Shown in pieces: positions 34,530 through 44,249 of a stretch of 64,000 nucleotides of DNA; positions within the stretch are counted from its first letter, which is position 1; the number at the start of each line of letters is the position of its first letter. This DNA comes from Streptomyces sp. TS71-3 (GTDB lineage Bacteria > Actinomycetota > Actinomycetes > Streptomycetales > Streptomycetaceae). The position numbers and the translations under genes are program-made. Where the stretch lies: positions 3,596,001-3,660,000 of the forward strand of contig NZ_BNEL01000003.1 of the NCBI RefSeq assembly GCF_018327685.1, written 5' to 3'. The notes under the pieces were generated by a model. That model was given only the letters and a program-made list of their open reading frames with translations. It was not told where the DNA came from and made no database searches.

Positions 34530-35624
34530 TCATTCGAAGACGATGACCTGGCGTCCGATCACGTCGCCGTGGCCCAGCGCCTCAAGGTTCTCGTTCACGT
34601 CCTGCAGCCCCACCTTGGTGACGTTGTGCTTGATGAGCCCGGCGTCGGCGAGGGCCAGCACCTCGACGAGGTCGTTGTGGTTGCCCCAGAACGAACCGAG
34701 GTACGACAGCTCCGTCCCGACGAGCGGGAACAGCCGGTGCTCGACGCTCTCGCTCATGAGCCCCACGGATACCAGCGCGCCCTCGGGGCCCAGCACGTCG
34801 AAGTCCATGGAGATCGCCGCCTCGGCGCCGGTGCAGTCCAGGATCGCGTCGATCGTCCGCCGGCCGGTGAGCGACTCCAGCTCGTCCTGCACGGCCTCGG
34901 CCGACTTGTCCCGCGTGTTGATTCCGTGGTCCGCGCCGTTCTCCACCGCGAGATCCAGTTTGCTGTCGGTGCGGTCGAGGGCCACCACGGTGGCCCCGCC
35001 TCCGAGCAGGCCGGCGTATTGGACGGCATAGCTGCCCAGGCCGCCGATACCGGTGACTCCGACGGTCCTGTCGGCCCCGAGTTTGCCGGCATCCCTCAGT
35101 TTCCGGAGCCCGCGGTAGGGGGTGAGGCCGGCGTCCGTCATCGGCGCGAGAATTTCGGGCGATTCCGCGCCGGCCGCCGAAACCCGGATCGCATGGCGGG
35201 CTTCCACGGCGATGTATTCGGCGAAACCCCCGGGGGGCCCGAAACCCACCCACCTGCCGTTACCGCTGCACAGCTGCTCGTTCCCCTCATGGCACTGCCG
35301 GCACGTACCGTCACCCCAGCTCGGGTTGATGACGACCAGGTCGCCCTCCGCATATCCGACCGTCGCCGGAACGCCGCTGCCCAACTCCTGGACATACCCT
35401 GCGATCTCATGCCCGGGGATATAGGGGAAGTCCAGGGGGAAGGCTTCCTTGAAATAGCCGTCCACGAGCTGGTAATCACTCCGGCACATGCCGGCGGCGG
35501 CGACCTTCACCAGAATCTCGGATGCGCCGATCTCGGGTACGGGAACCTCTTCGATCCGAAGGGGCTGCTGATATCCGTGCATGACGGCCGCTTGCATCTG
35601 CATGACGTATGCCCCGCTTTCCAT
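34530..35624 (-). CDS. adhP: Zinc-dependent alcohol dehydrogenase
   Basis: 364-residue MDR alcohol dehydrogenase. Catalytic zinc ligands are in AAAGMCRSDYQL (Cys) and PYIPGHEIAGY (His-Glu). A structural-zinc-like lobe is reduced, with GTCRQCHEGNEQLC carrying three cysteines. The Rossmann fold has VTGIGGLGSYAVQYAGLLGG, the GxGGLG motif, and VALDRTDSKLDLA as the cofactor-selective aspartate (NAD preference). ATG 35624 follows GGGGGGAAT; an inner ATG near 35603 is an alternative. Its base composition is slightly less GC-rich than its neighbours. It reads in the same direction as the HxlR gene upstream, with 133 bases between. Confidence 0.85.
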   Translation of the reverse strand: MESGAYVMQMQAAVMHGYQQPLRIEEVPVPEIGASEILVKVAAAGMCRSDYQLVDGYFKEAFPLDFPYIPGHEIAGYVQELGSGVPATVGYAEGDLVVINPSWGDGTCRQCHEGNEQLCSGNGRWVGFGPPGGFAEYIAVEARHAIRVSAAGAESPEILAPMTDAGLTPYRGLRKLRDAGKLGADRTVGVTGIGGLGSYAVQYAGLLGGGATVVALDRTDSKLDLAVENGADHGINTRDKSAEAVQDELESLTGRRTIDAILDCTGAEAAISMDFDVLGPEGALVSVGLMSESVEHRLFPLVGTELSYLGSFWGNHNDLVEVLALADAGLIKHNVTKVGLQDVNENLEALGHGDVIGRQVIVFE

Positions 35625-35757
35625 GGCATTCCCCCCGGAATCCTCATCAGGGTCCGACAGGGTGCCCCTGCGGGCAAGTCGGCGGCATCCGATGACGGCC
35701 GCGGCCGTGGGCGCCCGAATGCGGTGGCTCCCGTGAGGTCCTCCCGGAGGCGGGAAC

Positions 35758-36624
35758 TCAAGCGGTGCGGGCGCACCGTGCGGCCAGGTGCAGGCTCTCG
35801 GTGACGGCACGGGGAATGTCGACCACCGGGAACAGCACGTGCCGCACCGTCCGTCCGGCATCGACGACCACGATCACGCGCTTGTGCCGCAGGCGCCCGG
35901 CGCCCCGGAACGTCGGCAGCCGCAGAGCCGCCGCGAGGCGGTGGGACGCGTCGGAGAGGAGCGGGAACGGGATCGCCTCGGCGCGGGCGAAGTCCGCCTG
36001 CTCGTCCACCAGTTGCGTGCTCAGCCCCCGCACGTCCACCCCTGCCCTGCGGAAGTCGGGCCAGGCGTCCCTGAAGAGGCGGTTCTCCTGGGTGCATCCG
36101 TCGGCCCCGGGGATCTGCTCCTCCCACGCGACCCCCGTGCCCGGATAGGCGAAGACCACGGTCGCCGCGGCGTCCGGCGAGACGAGGGGCAGTTCCTCGC
36201 CGCCGGCGCCGGGCAGGTCGAGGCCGTCCGGCAACCGCGTGCCGGTCAGAGCGTGCACCCGGGTGTGCTCGGCGCCGTCCGCGGAGGCGGTCGCGGTGAC
36301 GCTCCCGTCGCCCAGCATCCACCGGTCGCCCCATTCCTGCATCGCGACCAGCAGGGGCAGCAGCGCGGCTCCGGCCTCCGTCAGGAGGTACTCGTAGCGC
36401 ACGGGGCGCCGCTGGTAGAGGCTCCGGTGCAGGACGCCCTGGGTGACGAGGCGGCCGAGACGCTCGGTCAGGACCTTGCGGGACAGCCCTATCTCGGAGG
36501 CGAGTGCGTCGAAGCGCACGCGCCCGCGGGCGATCTCCCGCAACACCAGCACGTTCCACCAGTCTCCCAGCACCTTCGCGGCCTGGGCGGTGCCACAGCT
36601 CTCGTCAGCGTTGTGCATCCTCAT
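35758..36624 (-). CDS. HxlR-type regulator fused to a peroxiredoxin-like domain
   Basis: 288 residues. Positions 8-110 form an HxlR winged helix (SCGTAQAAKVLGDWWNVLVLRE, VRFDALASEIGLSRKVLTERLGRL, RRPVRYEYLLTEAGAALLPLL) with the conserved N-terminal Cys10 used for redox sensing in HypR-like relatives. Positions 128-288 resemble an AhpC/BCP peroxiredoxin: VVFAYPGTGVAW, the peroxidatic-like Cys177 in GADGCTQENRLFRD, and IPFPLLSD. Only three cysteines are present (10, 177, 284). The natural reading is a DNA-binding protein whose activity depends on peroxide. ATG 36624 (or 36618). Divergent from enolase across a 47-bp operator. Confidence 0.85.
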   Translation of the reverse strand: MRMHNADESCGTAQAAKVLGDWWNVLVLREIARGRVRFDALASEIGLSRKVLTERLGRLVTQGVLHRSLYQRRPVRYEYLLTEAGAALLPLLVAMQEWGDRWMLGDGSVTATASADGAEHTRVHALTGTRLPDGLDLPGAGGEELPLVSPDAAATVVFAYPGTGVAWEEQIPGADGCTQENRLFRDAWPDFRRAGVDVRGLSTQLVDEQADFARAEAIPFPLLSDASHRLAAALRLPTFRGAGRLRHKRVIVVVDAGRTVRHVLFPVVDIPRAVTESLHLAARCARTA

Positions 36625-36632
36625 CGGCCCAT

Positions 36633-36679
36633 AGTAAGTTCCCTTCCGGAACTCACTTTGTTTCAGAACGAAACTTACT
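36633..36679. promoter_or_regulatory. Two inverted 20-bp operator boxes between HxlR-peroxiredoxin and enolase genes
   Basis: Box A (36633-36652) is AGTAAGTTCCCTTCCGGAAC and box B (36660-36679), read on the minus strand, is AGTAAGTTTCGTTCTGAAAC; 16 of 20 bases agree. Each box contains its own 15-bp palindrome, GTTCC-N5-GGAAC (36638-36652) and GTTTC-N5-GAAAC (36660-36674), with centres 22 bases apart, about two helical turns. This AT-richer island fills the 93-bp divergent gap. Confidence 0.82.
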
Positions 36680-36681
36680 GA

Positions 36682-38010
<1,329 letters not shown>

Positions 38011-38078
38011 GGCGGGGGACCGGCTGCCCGTGCGCGTCTCGAACGGCCGTGACGGCGCCGGCTCGCTGATAGTCGCCG

Positions 38079-38094
38079 GCTATGAGCGCATAGC
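38079..38094. promoter_or_regulatory. Palindrome GCTATG-AGCG-CATAGC upstream of the NAD-formate dehydrogenase gene
   Basis: Perfect 6-base arms (38079-38084 and 38089-38094), 103 bases before ATG 38198, in an AT-richer patch. A TTGACC hexamer follows at 38105-38110. Together they look like an operator plus promoter, but no -10 match is clear. Confidence 0.5.
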
Positions 38095-38197
38095 GAACTT
38101 CGTTTTGACCGGGTCGTTCGGTGCGGGAGATCGTTCAATCATCCTTCCTGCGCAGGGAAGCCGAGTTCTTCCGCATCCCAGGAGTTGGAGCCGCGAC

Positions 38198-39358
38198 ATG
38201 GCAAAGGTGCTCTGCGTTCTCTACGACGACCCCACCGACGGACACCCGGCGGCGTACGCCCGCGACGACGTCCCCGTCATCGACCACTACCCCGGCGGCC
38301 AGACCGCCCCGACCCCCGCCGCGGTCGATTTCACCCCGGGCCATCTCCTGGGCAGCGTCTCCGGCGAGCTCGGCCTGCGCAGCTTCCTGGAGTCCGCCGG
38401 GCACACCCTCGTCGTCACCTCCGACAAGGACGCCGAGGGATCGGTGTTCGAGCGCGAACTGGCCGACGCCGACGTGGTCATCTCGCAGCCGTTCTGGCCC
38501 GCGTACCTGACGCCCGAGCGGATCGCCGGCGCGAAGAACCTCAAGCTCGCGATCACCGCGGGCATCGGCTCCGACCACGTCGACCTCGACGCCGCGATCG
38601 CCCACGGGGTGACGGTGGCCGAGGTGACGTACAGCAACAGCATCAGCGTCGCCGAGCACGTCGTGATGACGATCCTCTCCCTCGTCCGCAACTACCTGCC
38701 GTCCCACCAGGTCGTACGGGACGGCGGCTGGAACATCGCGGACTGCGTGGCCCGGTCGTACGACCTGGAGGGCATGCACGTCGGCACGGTCGCCGCCGGG
38801 CGCATCGGCCTGGCGGTCCTGCGGCGGCTCGCGCCGTTCGACGTCAAGCTGCACTACACCGACCGGTACCGGCTGCCGCGCGAGACCGAGGAGGAGCTGG
38901 GCCTGACGTTCCACGAGAGCACCGGCGACATGGTGCCGTTCTGCGACGTCGTGACGATCAACGCCCCGCTCCACCCCGAGACCGAGGGGCTCTTCGGCGA
39001 CGAGCTGATCGCGACGATGAAGCGCGGCGCCTACCTCATCAACACGGCGCGGGCGCGGATCGCCGACCGGGACGCCATCGACCGGGCCCTGCGCAGCGGC
39101 CGGCTGGCGGGCTACGGGGGCGACGTCTGGTACCCCCAGCCGGCGCCGTCCGACCACCCCTGGCGGACGATGCCGCACCACGGCATGACCCCGCACATCT
39201 CCGGCTCCTCGCTCTCCGCCCAGGCCCGCTACGCGGCGGGCACCCGCGAGATCCTGGAGGCGTGGCTCGCGGGCAAGCCGATCCGCGACGAGTACCTGAT
39301 CGTCGACGGCGGAGCCCTGGCCGGCGCCGGAGCCCACTCGTACTCGGTCAACAGGTGA
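38198..39358 (+). CDS. fdh: NAD-dependent formate dehydrogenase (D-2-hydroxyacid dehydrogenase family)
   Basis: 386 residues, metal-free, oxidising formate to CO2 with NAD+. It follows the Pseudomonas enzyme closely: YNS-like TYSNSISVAEHVVM, NYLPSHQVVRDGGWNIAD, nucleotide motif GTVAAGRIGLAVLRRL with the NAD-selecting Asp in YTDRYRLP, PQPAPSDHPWRTMP (catalytic-site Gln) and MTPHISGSSLSAQARYAAGTREILE (catalytic His). One change from the Pseudomonas pattern is ARAR where ARGK is usual. ATG 38198 has AGGAGTTGGAG ahead. It starts 187 bases after enolase and may have its own promoter. It is unrelated to the molybdenum enzyme at 15 kb. Confidence 0.93.
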   Translation: MAKVLCVLYDDPTDGHPAAYARDDVPVIDHYPGGQTAPTPAAVDFTPGHLLGSVSGELGLRSFLESAGHTLVVTSDKDAEGSVFERELADADVVISQPFWPAYLTPERIAGAKNLKLAITAGIGSDHVDLDAAIAHGVTVAEVTYSNSISVAEHVVMTILSLVRNYLPSHQVVRDGGWNIADCVARSYDLEGMHVGTVAAGRIGLAVLRRLAPFDVKLHYTDRYRLPRETEEELGLTFHESTGDMVPFCDVVTINAPLHPETEGLFGDELIATMKRGAYLINTARARIADRDAIDRALRSGRLAGYGGDVWYPQPAPSDHPWRTMPHHGMTPHISGSSLSAQARYAAGTREILEAWLAGKPIRDEYLIVDGGALAGAGAHSYSVNR

Positions 39359-39584
39359 CCGGCCCCTCGGCCGGAGCGTGATGGGTGGGGGCCACCCCCG
39401 TACCGCTTCGACGCGGTCGATGTGGACGCTCGTCGACATCAGGCGGGCGGTGGCTCTCCCCCCACGACGTTGATGCCCGGCTCCGGCCGGCCTGGCAGCG
39501 GGCACGGCCGCAGGGCGGGCGCGGCGACCTGAACCCCGAGCCGCGCAAGTCCCGTCCCTGCAGTGCCCTCCCGCAGCGAGTCGA

Positions 39585-41012
39585 TCAGGTGCCATGGGCG
39601 ACCCCCGACGCGCTGCTCCGGGGGCCGCCGGCCGGAGCCGCCGCGAGCGAGGGCCCGGCGGGTCCTGCGGCGCCGAGGTGCAGGTCGCGGTCGCGCAGCC
39701 GGACGGTGGCCCACATGCTCGCCAGCCCGGTCGCGACCAGGTAGCCGCAGGCGAGCCAGGGAGTGCCGGAGCCGAGTGCCATCAGTGCCGTCACGATCAG
39801 CGGGGTCAGGCCGGAGGCGAAGATGCCGGACACCTGGTAGACGACCGACATGCCGGTGTAGCGCACGGACGTGGGGAACAGCGCCGCGAAGAGGGTGCCC
39901 TGGGCCCCGTAGAACGACGCGTGCACCACGCCCAGCGTCGCCACCAGCGCCACGGCGAACGCCCAGTTCCCGGCGGCCCCGAACAGCCAGAACGCCGGGT
40001 AGACGGAGAGGGCGAAGAGCCCCATGCCCGCCAGGTAGACGCGGCGCGGGCCGGCCCGGTCCACCAGCGCACCGGACAGCGGCAGCAGCGCCGCCATCAC
40101 CAGCGAGGCCGCGGTCACCGCCAGCAGCACCGGCGTACGCGCATGGTGCAGCGTCTCCGTCGCGTACGTGAGGGAGAAGACGCCCCAGGTGTTGAAGGAC
40201 ACCCCCTCACCCCACCGGGCGACCATGCCCAGCAGCGCGTGCCGCCGGGAGATCGGCTCGCGGGCCAGCTCCATCAGCGGCGTCGCCGACCGCTCACCCG
40301 ACTCCTCGCGGCTGCGCCGCACCGCGTCGAAGTCCGGTGTCTCGGCGACCCGCAGCCGTACGGCCAGGCTGACGGCCACCAGCAGCAGGCTGACGAGGAA
40401 GGCGACCCGCCAGCCGTAGCCGAGGAAGGCCGCGTCGCTCAGCACCTTGCTGAGCAGGGCGAACACGCCGGTGCCCAGGGCGAGCCCGAAGGCGAGACCG
40501 AGCTGCGGGAAGCTGCCGTACCGGCCCTTGCGCCCCGCCGGGCCGTGCTCGACCGCCAGCAGCACGGCGCCGGCCCACTCGCCGCCCAGCGCCACGCCCT
40601 GCGCGACGCGCAGCACCAGCAGCAGCACGGGCGCGAGGAGGCCCACCTGCCGGTAGGTCGGCAGCACCCCGATCAGCGCGGTGGAGACGCCCATCAGGCC
40701 CATCGTGAACGCCAGGGTCCGCTTGCGGCCGATGCGGTCGCCGATGTGGCCGAAGAGCAGGCCGCCGAGGGGGCGGGCGAGGAAGCCGACGGCGAAGGTC
40801 GCGAAGGACAGCATCGTGCCGACCGTCTGGTTCGCGGTGGGGAAGAACAGCTTGCCGAAGACGAGCCCCGCGGCCGTGGAGTAGAGGAAGAAGTCGTACC
40901 ACTCGATGGTCGTCCCGGCGAGGCTGGAGAGCACCACGGTGCGCAGCCGCCGGATGTCCGCACGCGATCGGGACGGCGGTGGCTCGGCGTGCGCCGTCTG
41001 CGCCGCGCTCAT
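39585..41012 (-). CDS. MHS-family (metabolite:H+ symporter) MFS transporter
   Basis: 475 residues with twelve spans and the MHS signatures: GTTIEWYDFFLYSTAAGLVF near the start, GFLARPLGGLLFGHIGDRIGRKRTL, and LRVAQGVALGGEWAGAVLLAVEH. MHS carriers import organic acids, betaines or sulfonates. ATG 41012 overlaps the stop of the SsuD-like gene upstream (ATGA), so the pair is an operon; the transporter could bring in the sulfonate the enzyme uses. Convergent with the NAD-formate dehydrogenase. Confidence 0.87.
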   Translation of the reverse strand: MSAAQTAHAEPPPSRSRADIRRLRTVVLSSLAGTTIEWYDFFLYSTAAGLVFGKLFFPTANQTVGTMLSFATFAVGFLARPLGGLLFGHIGDRIGRKRTLAFTMGLMGVSTALIGVLPTYRQVGLLAPVLLLVLRVAQGVALGGEWAGAVLLAVEHGPAGRKGRYGSFPQLGLAFGLALGTGVFALLSKVLSDAAFLGYGWRVAFLVSLLLVAVSLAVRLRVAETPDFDAVRRSREESGERSATPLMELAREPISRRHALLGMVARWGEGVSFNTWGVFSLTYATETLHHARTPVLLAVTAASLVMAALLPLSGALVDRAGPRRVYLAGMGLFALSVYPAFWLFGAAGNWAFAVALVATLGVVHASFYGAQGTLFAALFPTSVRYTGMSVVYQVSGIFASGLTPLIVTALMALGSGTPWLACGYLVATGLASMWATVRLRDRDLHLGAAGPAGPSLAAAPAGGPRSSASGVAHGT

Positions 41013-42190
41013 CGGGCCATGAAGGGGACGAGGCCCGGCTCGGCGGCGGCCGCCGGCGTTCCGGCCGTCCCGTCGGGCGCGCCGGCCGTGGCAGGGTGCC
41101 GCCACAGGCCGCGCCGCTCCAGGAGGGGCAGTACGCCCTCGCCGACCCAGTACGCCTCCTCCAGGTGCGGCACCCCGGAGAGGATGAACTCGTCGATGCC
41201 CAGGCGGTGGTACTCCTCGATCCGGTCGGCCACCTCCTCGTGGCTGCCGACCAGCGCCGTGCCGGCCCCGCCCCGCACCAGCCCGACCCCCGCCCACAGG
41301 TTGGGGTAGATCTCCAGGCCGTCGGTGCCGCCGCCGTGCAGCTCCCGCATCCGCCGCTGCCCCTCCGACTCGCTGCCGGCCAGCCCTCGCTGCACGGCGG
41401 CGATCCGCTCGGGGTCCATGCCCTCCAGCAGCCGGGTGGCCTCGGCCCAGGCCTGCGCCGACGTGTCCCGGGTGATGGCGTGCAGACGGATGCCGAACCG
41501 CACCTCGCGGCCCTGCTCGGCGGCGAGCGAGCGTATCCACTCGATCTTCTGCCGTACCTGCTCCGGCGGTTCGCCCCAGGTGAGGTACACGTCGGCGTAA
41601 CGGGCCGCGACGTCTCCGGCGGCCTTCGAGGAACCGCCGAAGTAGACCTCCGGCGCCGGGTCGGGCAGCCGGTTCAGCCCGGCACCCTCGACGCGCAGAT
41701 GCGGGCCGTCGTGGTCGACCCTCTCCCCGGCCCACAGGCGCCGCACGATGTCGAGGAACTCGCCGGTGCGCGCGTACCGTTCGTCCTTGCTCAGGAAGTC
41801 GCCGTACGCGCGCTGCTCCTGCGACTCGCCGCCGGTCACCACGTTCAGCAGGAGACGCCCGTGGGACTGGCGCTGGTAGGTGGCGGCCATCTGCGCGGAG
41901 AGCGTCGAGCTGACCTGGCCGGGCCGGAAGGCCACCAGGAACTTCAGCCGCTCGGTGACCTGCGTGAGCATCGCCGTGGTCACCCAGGCGTCCTCGCACC
42001 AGGCCCCCGTCGGGGTCAGGGCGCCGACGAAGCCGAGCTGTTCGGCGGAACGGGCGATCTGCCCCAGGTACTCGACGCCGGCGGGCCGGTCGCCGCGGGC
42101 CGCGCCAGGCACGGAGCCGTGGCCGCCGCCCACGATGTGGCGGCTGTCGCCGGTGGTGGGCAGGAACCAGTGGAACGTCAGTGCGGACAC
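41009..42190 (-). CDS. ssuD: LLM-class FMNH2-dependent alkanesulfonate monooxygenase-like protein
   Basis: 393 residues closely following SsuD, which releases sulfite from alkanesulfonates under sulfur limitation. Features are TFHWFLPTTGDSRHIVG, YLGQIARSAEQLGFVGALTPTG, EDAWVTTAML, FLVAFRPGQVSSTLSAQM, RLLLNVVTGG and PEVYFGGSSKAAG. GTG 42190 has TGGAG ahead. A Cys leader peptide 280 bases upstream suggests control by cysteine supply. No reductase SsuE is seen in the window. Confidence 0.87.
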   Translation of the reverse strand: MSALTFHWFLPTTGDSRHIVGGGHGSVPGAARGDRPAGVEYLGQIARSAEQLGFVGALTPTGAWCEDAWVTTAMLTQVTERLKFLVAFRPGQVSSTLSAQMAATYQRQSHGRLLLNVVTGGESQEQRAYGDFLSKDERYARTGEFLDIVRRLWAGERVDHDGPHLRVEGAGLNRLPDPAPEVYFGGSSKAAGDVAARYADVYLTWGEPPEQVRQKIEWIRSLAAEQGREVRFGIRLHAITRDTSAQAWAEATRLLEGMDPERIAAVQRGLAGSESEGQRRMRELHGGGTDGLEIYPNLWAGVGLVRGGAGTALVGSHEEVADRIEEYHRLGIDEFILSGVPHLEEAYWVGEGVLPLLERRGLWRHPATAGAPDGTAGTPAAAAEPGLVPFMAR

Positions 42191-42470
42191 AAGGCACTCC
42201 AGAAACCGCAAGGGCGCGGTGGACGGGGGAGAAGGGGGGATGACGGCAGCCCGAAGAAGTCCGGCCCCGGGCATTCAGAGCATGGGGAGGCAGGACACCT
42301 CAGGGCCGCAGAGGCCGTCGGGAGCGAGCACGGCCGGCCGCCGCCGACCCGCTACCGGCCCCGCAAGAACGCGGAAGGACCGTGGAAGCCGCCCGGAGCG
42401 CATCCGGATCGGACGGGCACGGGAAAGCGGCGAGGGCGAAAGCGGGAGGCCGGACCGGTGCGGGGAGCGG

Positions 42471-42551
42471 TCAGCTGCGACAAGCGGCGCTGGAGCGGCG
42501 ACACAGGTCGACGTGGAGGCGTTCCACGAGCAGGTCTCCAGCAGCGGTCAT
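42471..42551 (-). CDS. Cysteine-type putative leader peptide upstream of ssuD-like gene
   Basis: 26-residue ORF, ATG 42551 to TGA 42471, reading MTAAGDLLVERLHVDLCRRS then SAACRS. The RLHVDLCRRSSAAC core matches the HVDLxRxxSAxC pattern of actinobacterial leader peptides found ahead of sulfur-assimilation genes. Two Cys codons (17 and 24) sit at the end, where ribosome stalling under cysteine shortage can change downstream RNA folding. Its position ahead of a sulfonate monooxygenase operon fits. No obvious ribosome site other than purine patches is seen. Confidence 0.82.
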   Translation of the reverse strand: MTAAGDLLVERLHVDLCRRSSAACRS

Positions 42552-42764
42552 GCAGGCATTCTGTGCACGGGGGCGGGCCGCCTTCAAGACGTGGGCTGAT
42601 TCGTTCCAGCACGTGAGACACACTGCCTGCCCCGTCTCGGCGCGGCTCCCGCACCGTCACGCCGCGTTGTGCACCGTCGCCGGGAGGTGCGGAGTGCCGA
42701 CGGAGCAGCCGGTGGGGCCTGGCGGTGCCCGGTTCCCACCGGACCCGCCGAGCCGACCGTCCGG

Positions 42765-42800
42765 GCTGCCGCTGCCGCTGCCGCTGCCGCTGCCGCTGCC
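42765..42800. repeat. Hexanucleotide microsatellite (GCTGCC)6
   Basis: Six exact tandem copies of GCTGCC. It lies between corA and the leader region, outside any supported gene. Confidence 0.9.
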
Positions 42801-42855
42801 GTGAAGTGGAACGTGTGCCCCGGACGGCCTCAGCGGGGCAGAGTGGGCCTGGCCG

Positions 42856-44019
42856 CTACAGCCAGTCCCGGTGTTTGAACACCAGATACAGGCCGAGGCA
42901 GACCAGCGCCATCAGGACCAGCGCGAAGGGATAGCCGACGAGCCAGTGGAGCTCCGGCATGTGGTCGAAGTTCATGCCGTATACCGTGCCGACGAGGGTG
43001 GGCGCGAAGAGGATGGCGGCCCAGCTGGAGATCTTCTTGATCTCGTTGTTCTGGGCGTGGCCGGCTTCGGCCAGGTCCTTCATCTCCTGGTTCTGCGCCT
43101 GGGAGACGAGGGTGGCGTTGACGGTCAGGATGTCGCCGAGCATCTGCCGGAAGGCGTCCACACGCTCCGCGACGGTGGTGGCGTGGTCGGCGACGTCCCG
43201 CAGGTAGCGGCGGAGTTCGTCGCCGGTGCCGTACTTCTCGAAGCCGGCCTCCAGGTCCCGCATGATGGTCAGCAGCGGGCGGGTGGCGCGCTGGAACTCG
43301 ATGACCTCGCGGGAGAGTTCGTAGATGCGGCGCGAGACCTTCGGGTCGCCGCCGAAGACCTCGGTCTCGATCTCGTCGATGTCGTTCTGGAGTCCGGCCA
43401 CCACGGGCGCGTATCCGTCGACGACGGCGTCCAGGATCGCGTAGAGCACCGCCTCCGGGCCCAGCGCCAGCAGCTCGGGTGTCTCCTCGAGGCGCGAGCG
43501 TACGGCCCCGAGGTCCGGGGCCTGGCTGTGGCGCACGGTGAGCACGAAGTCCGGGCCCACGAAGATGTGGAGCTCGCCGAAGTCGACTTCCTCCGTCTCG
43601 TCCAGGTAGCGGGCCGAGCGCAGCACGACGAACAGCGTGTCGTCGTACCGTTCCAGCTTGGGGCGCTGGTGGGCGACGATGGCGTCCTCCACGGCCAGCT
43701 CGTGCAATCCGAACCGGTCCGCCGCCTGCCAGAGCTGGGCGGGGGAGGGGCGGTACAGCCCGATCCAGGCCACCGTGCCGGGCTCGCCGGGCGGCTGCTC
43801 GTAGATGTCCTCCAGCGAGGCCGGCACGTCGATGCGCCTGCCCTCGCGGTAGACGGCGGCGTCCACGACGCTGCGCTCCAGGGGCGCGCGCGGCTCGACC
43901 TCCGACCTCGGGTCCATCGAGTGCTCAGGGGCGGGTTCCTCTCCGCTCCGGCTGCTGTGGCCGGCCGGGCGCAGGGGCCACCTGCGGGCGCGGGCCGCGC
44001 GTGCTCGCCAGTCGGACAT
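42856..44019 (-). CDS. corA: CorA-family magnesium/cobalt transporter
   Basis: 387 residues. A long soluble N-terminal domain (about 45-315; WIGLYRPSPAQLWQ, HELAVEDAIVAHQRPKLERYDDTLFVVLR) and a helical stalk lead to two C-terminal spans. The pore signature YGMN is followed by FDHMPEL, and the tail ends in basic FKHRDWL. It forms a pentameric channel for Mg2+ or related metals. The first 40 residues are basic and variable. ATG 44019 follows CTGGAGG. Confidence 0.93.
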   Translation of the reverse strand: MSDWRARAARARRWPLRPAGHSSRSGEEPAPEHSMDPRSEVEPRAPLERSVVDAAVYREGRRIDVPASLEDIYEQPPGEPGTVAWIGLYRPSPAQLWQAADRFGLHELAVEDAIVAHQRPKLERYDDTLFVVLRSARYLDETEEVDFGELHIFVGPDFVLTVRHSQAPDLGAVRSRLEETPELLALGPEAVLYAILDAVVDGYAPVVAGLQNDIDEIETEVFGGDPKVSRRIYELSREVIEFQRATRPLLTIMRDLEAGFEKYGTGDELRRYLRDVADHATTVAERVDAFRQMLGDILTVNATLVSQAQNQEMKDLAEAGHAQNNEIKKISSWAAILFAPTLVGTVYGMNFDHMPELHWLVGYPFALVLMALVCLGLYLVFKHRDWL

Positions 44020-44249
44020 GAACGCACCTCCAGGTACTCGAACCTGGACCGCAGCCTAGGCCGGAGCGGGAGGGGTCTCGCGCGGCAAGGCCGGCAAGGC
44101 CGGTGAGGCCGGCGAGGGACGGGCGGGCCGCCGCGATCCGGTGTTCCCGGCGGCCTCGCTCGCACCGTTCCACGACGGGCGACGGGCTACACCTCCCGGC
44201 CGCCGGCGGCGAACCCCTCGATGGCGCCGGCGGGCTGACCCGCCGCGCG

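Larger units (their letters stand above)
42191..42855. other. Leader/attenuator region of the ssuD-like operon and CorA 3' flank
   Basis: 665 bases holding the 26-residue leader peptide at 42471-42551 and a 6-bp microsatellite at 42765-42800. The 280 bases between leader stop and GTG 42190 should carry the attenuation structures; I could not define stems with confidence. Confidence 0.5.
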
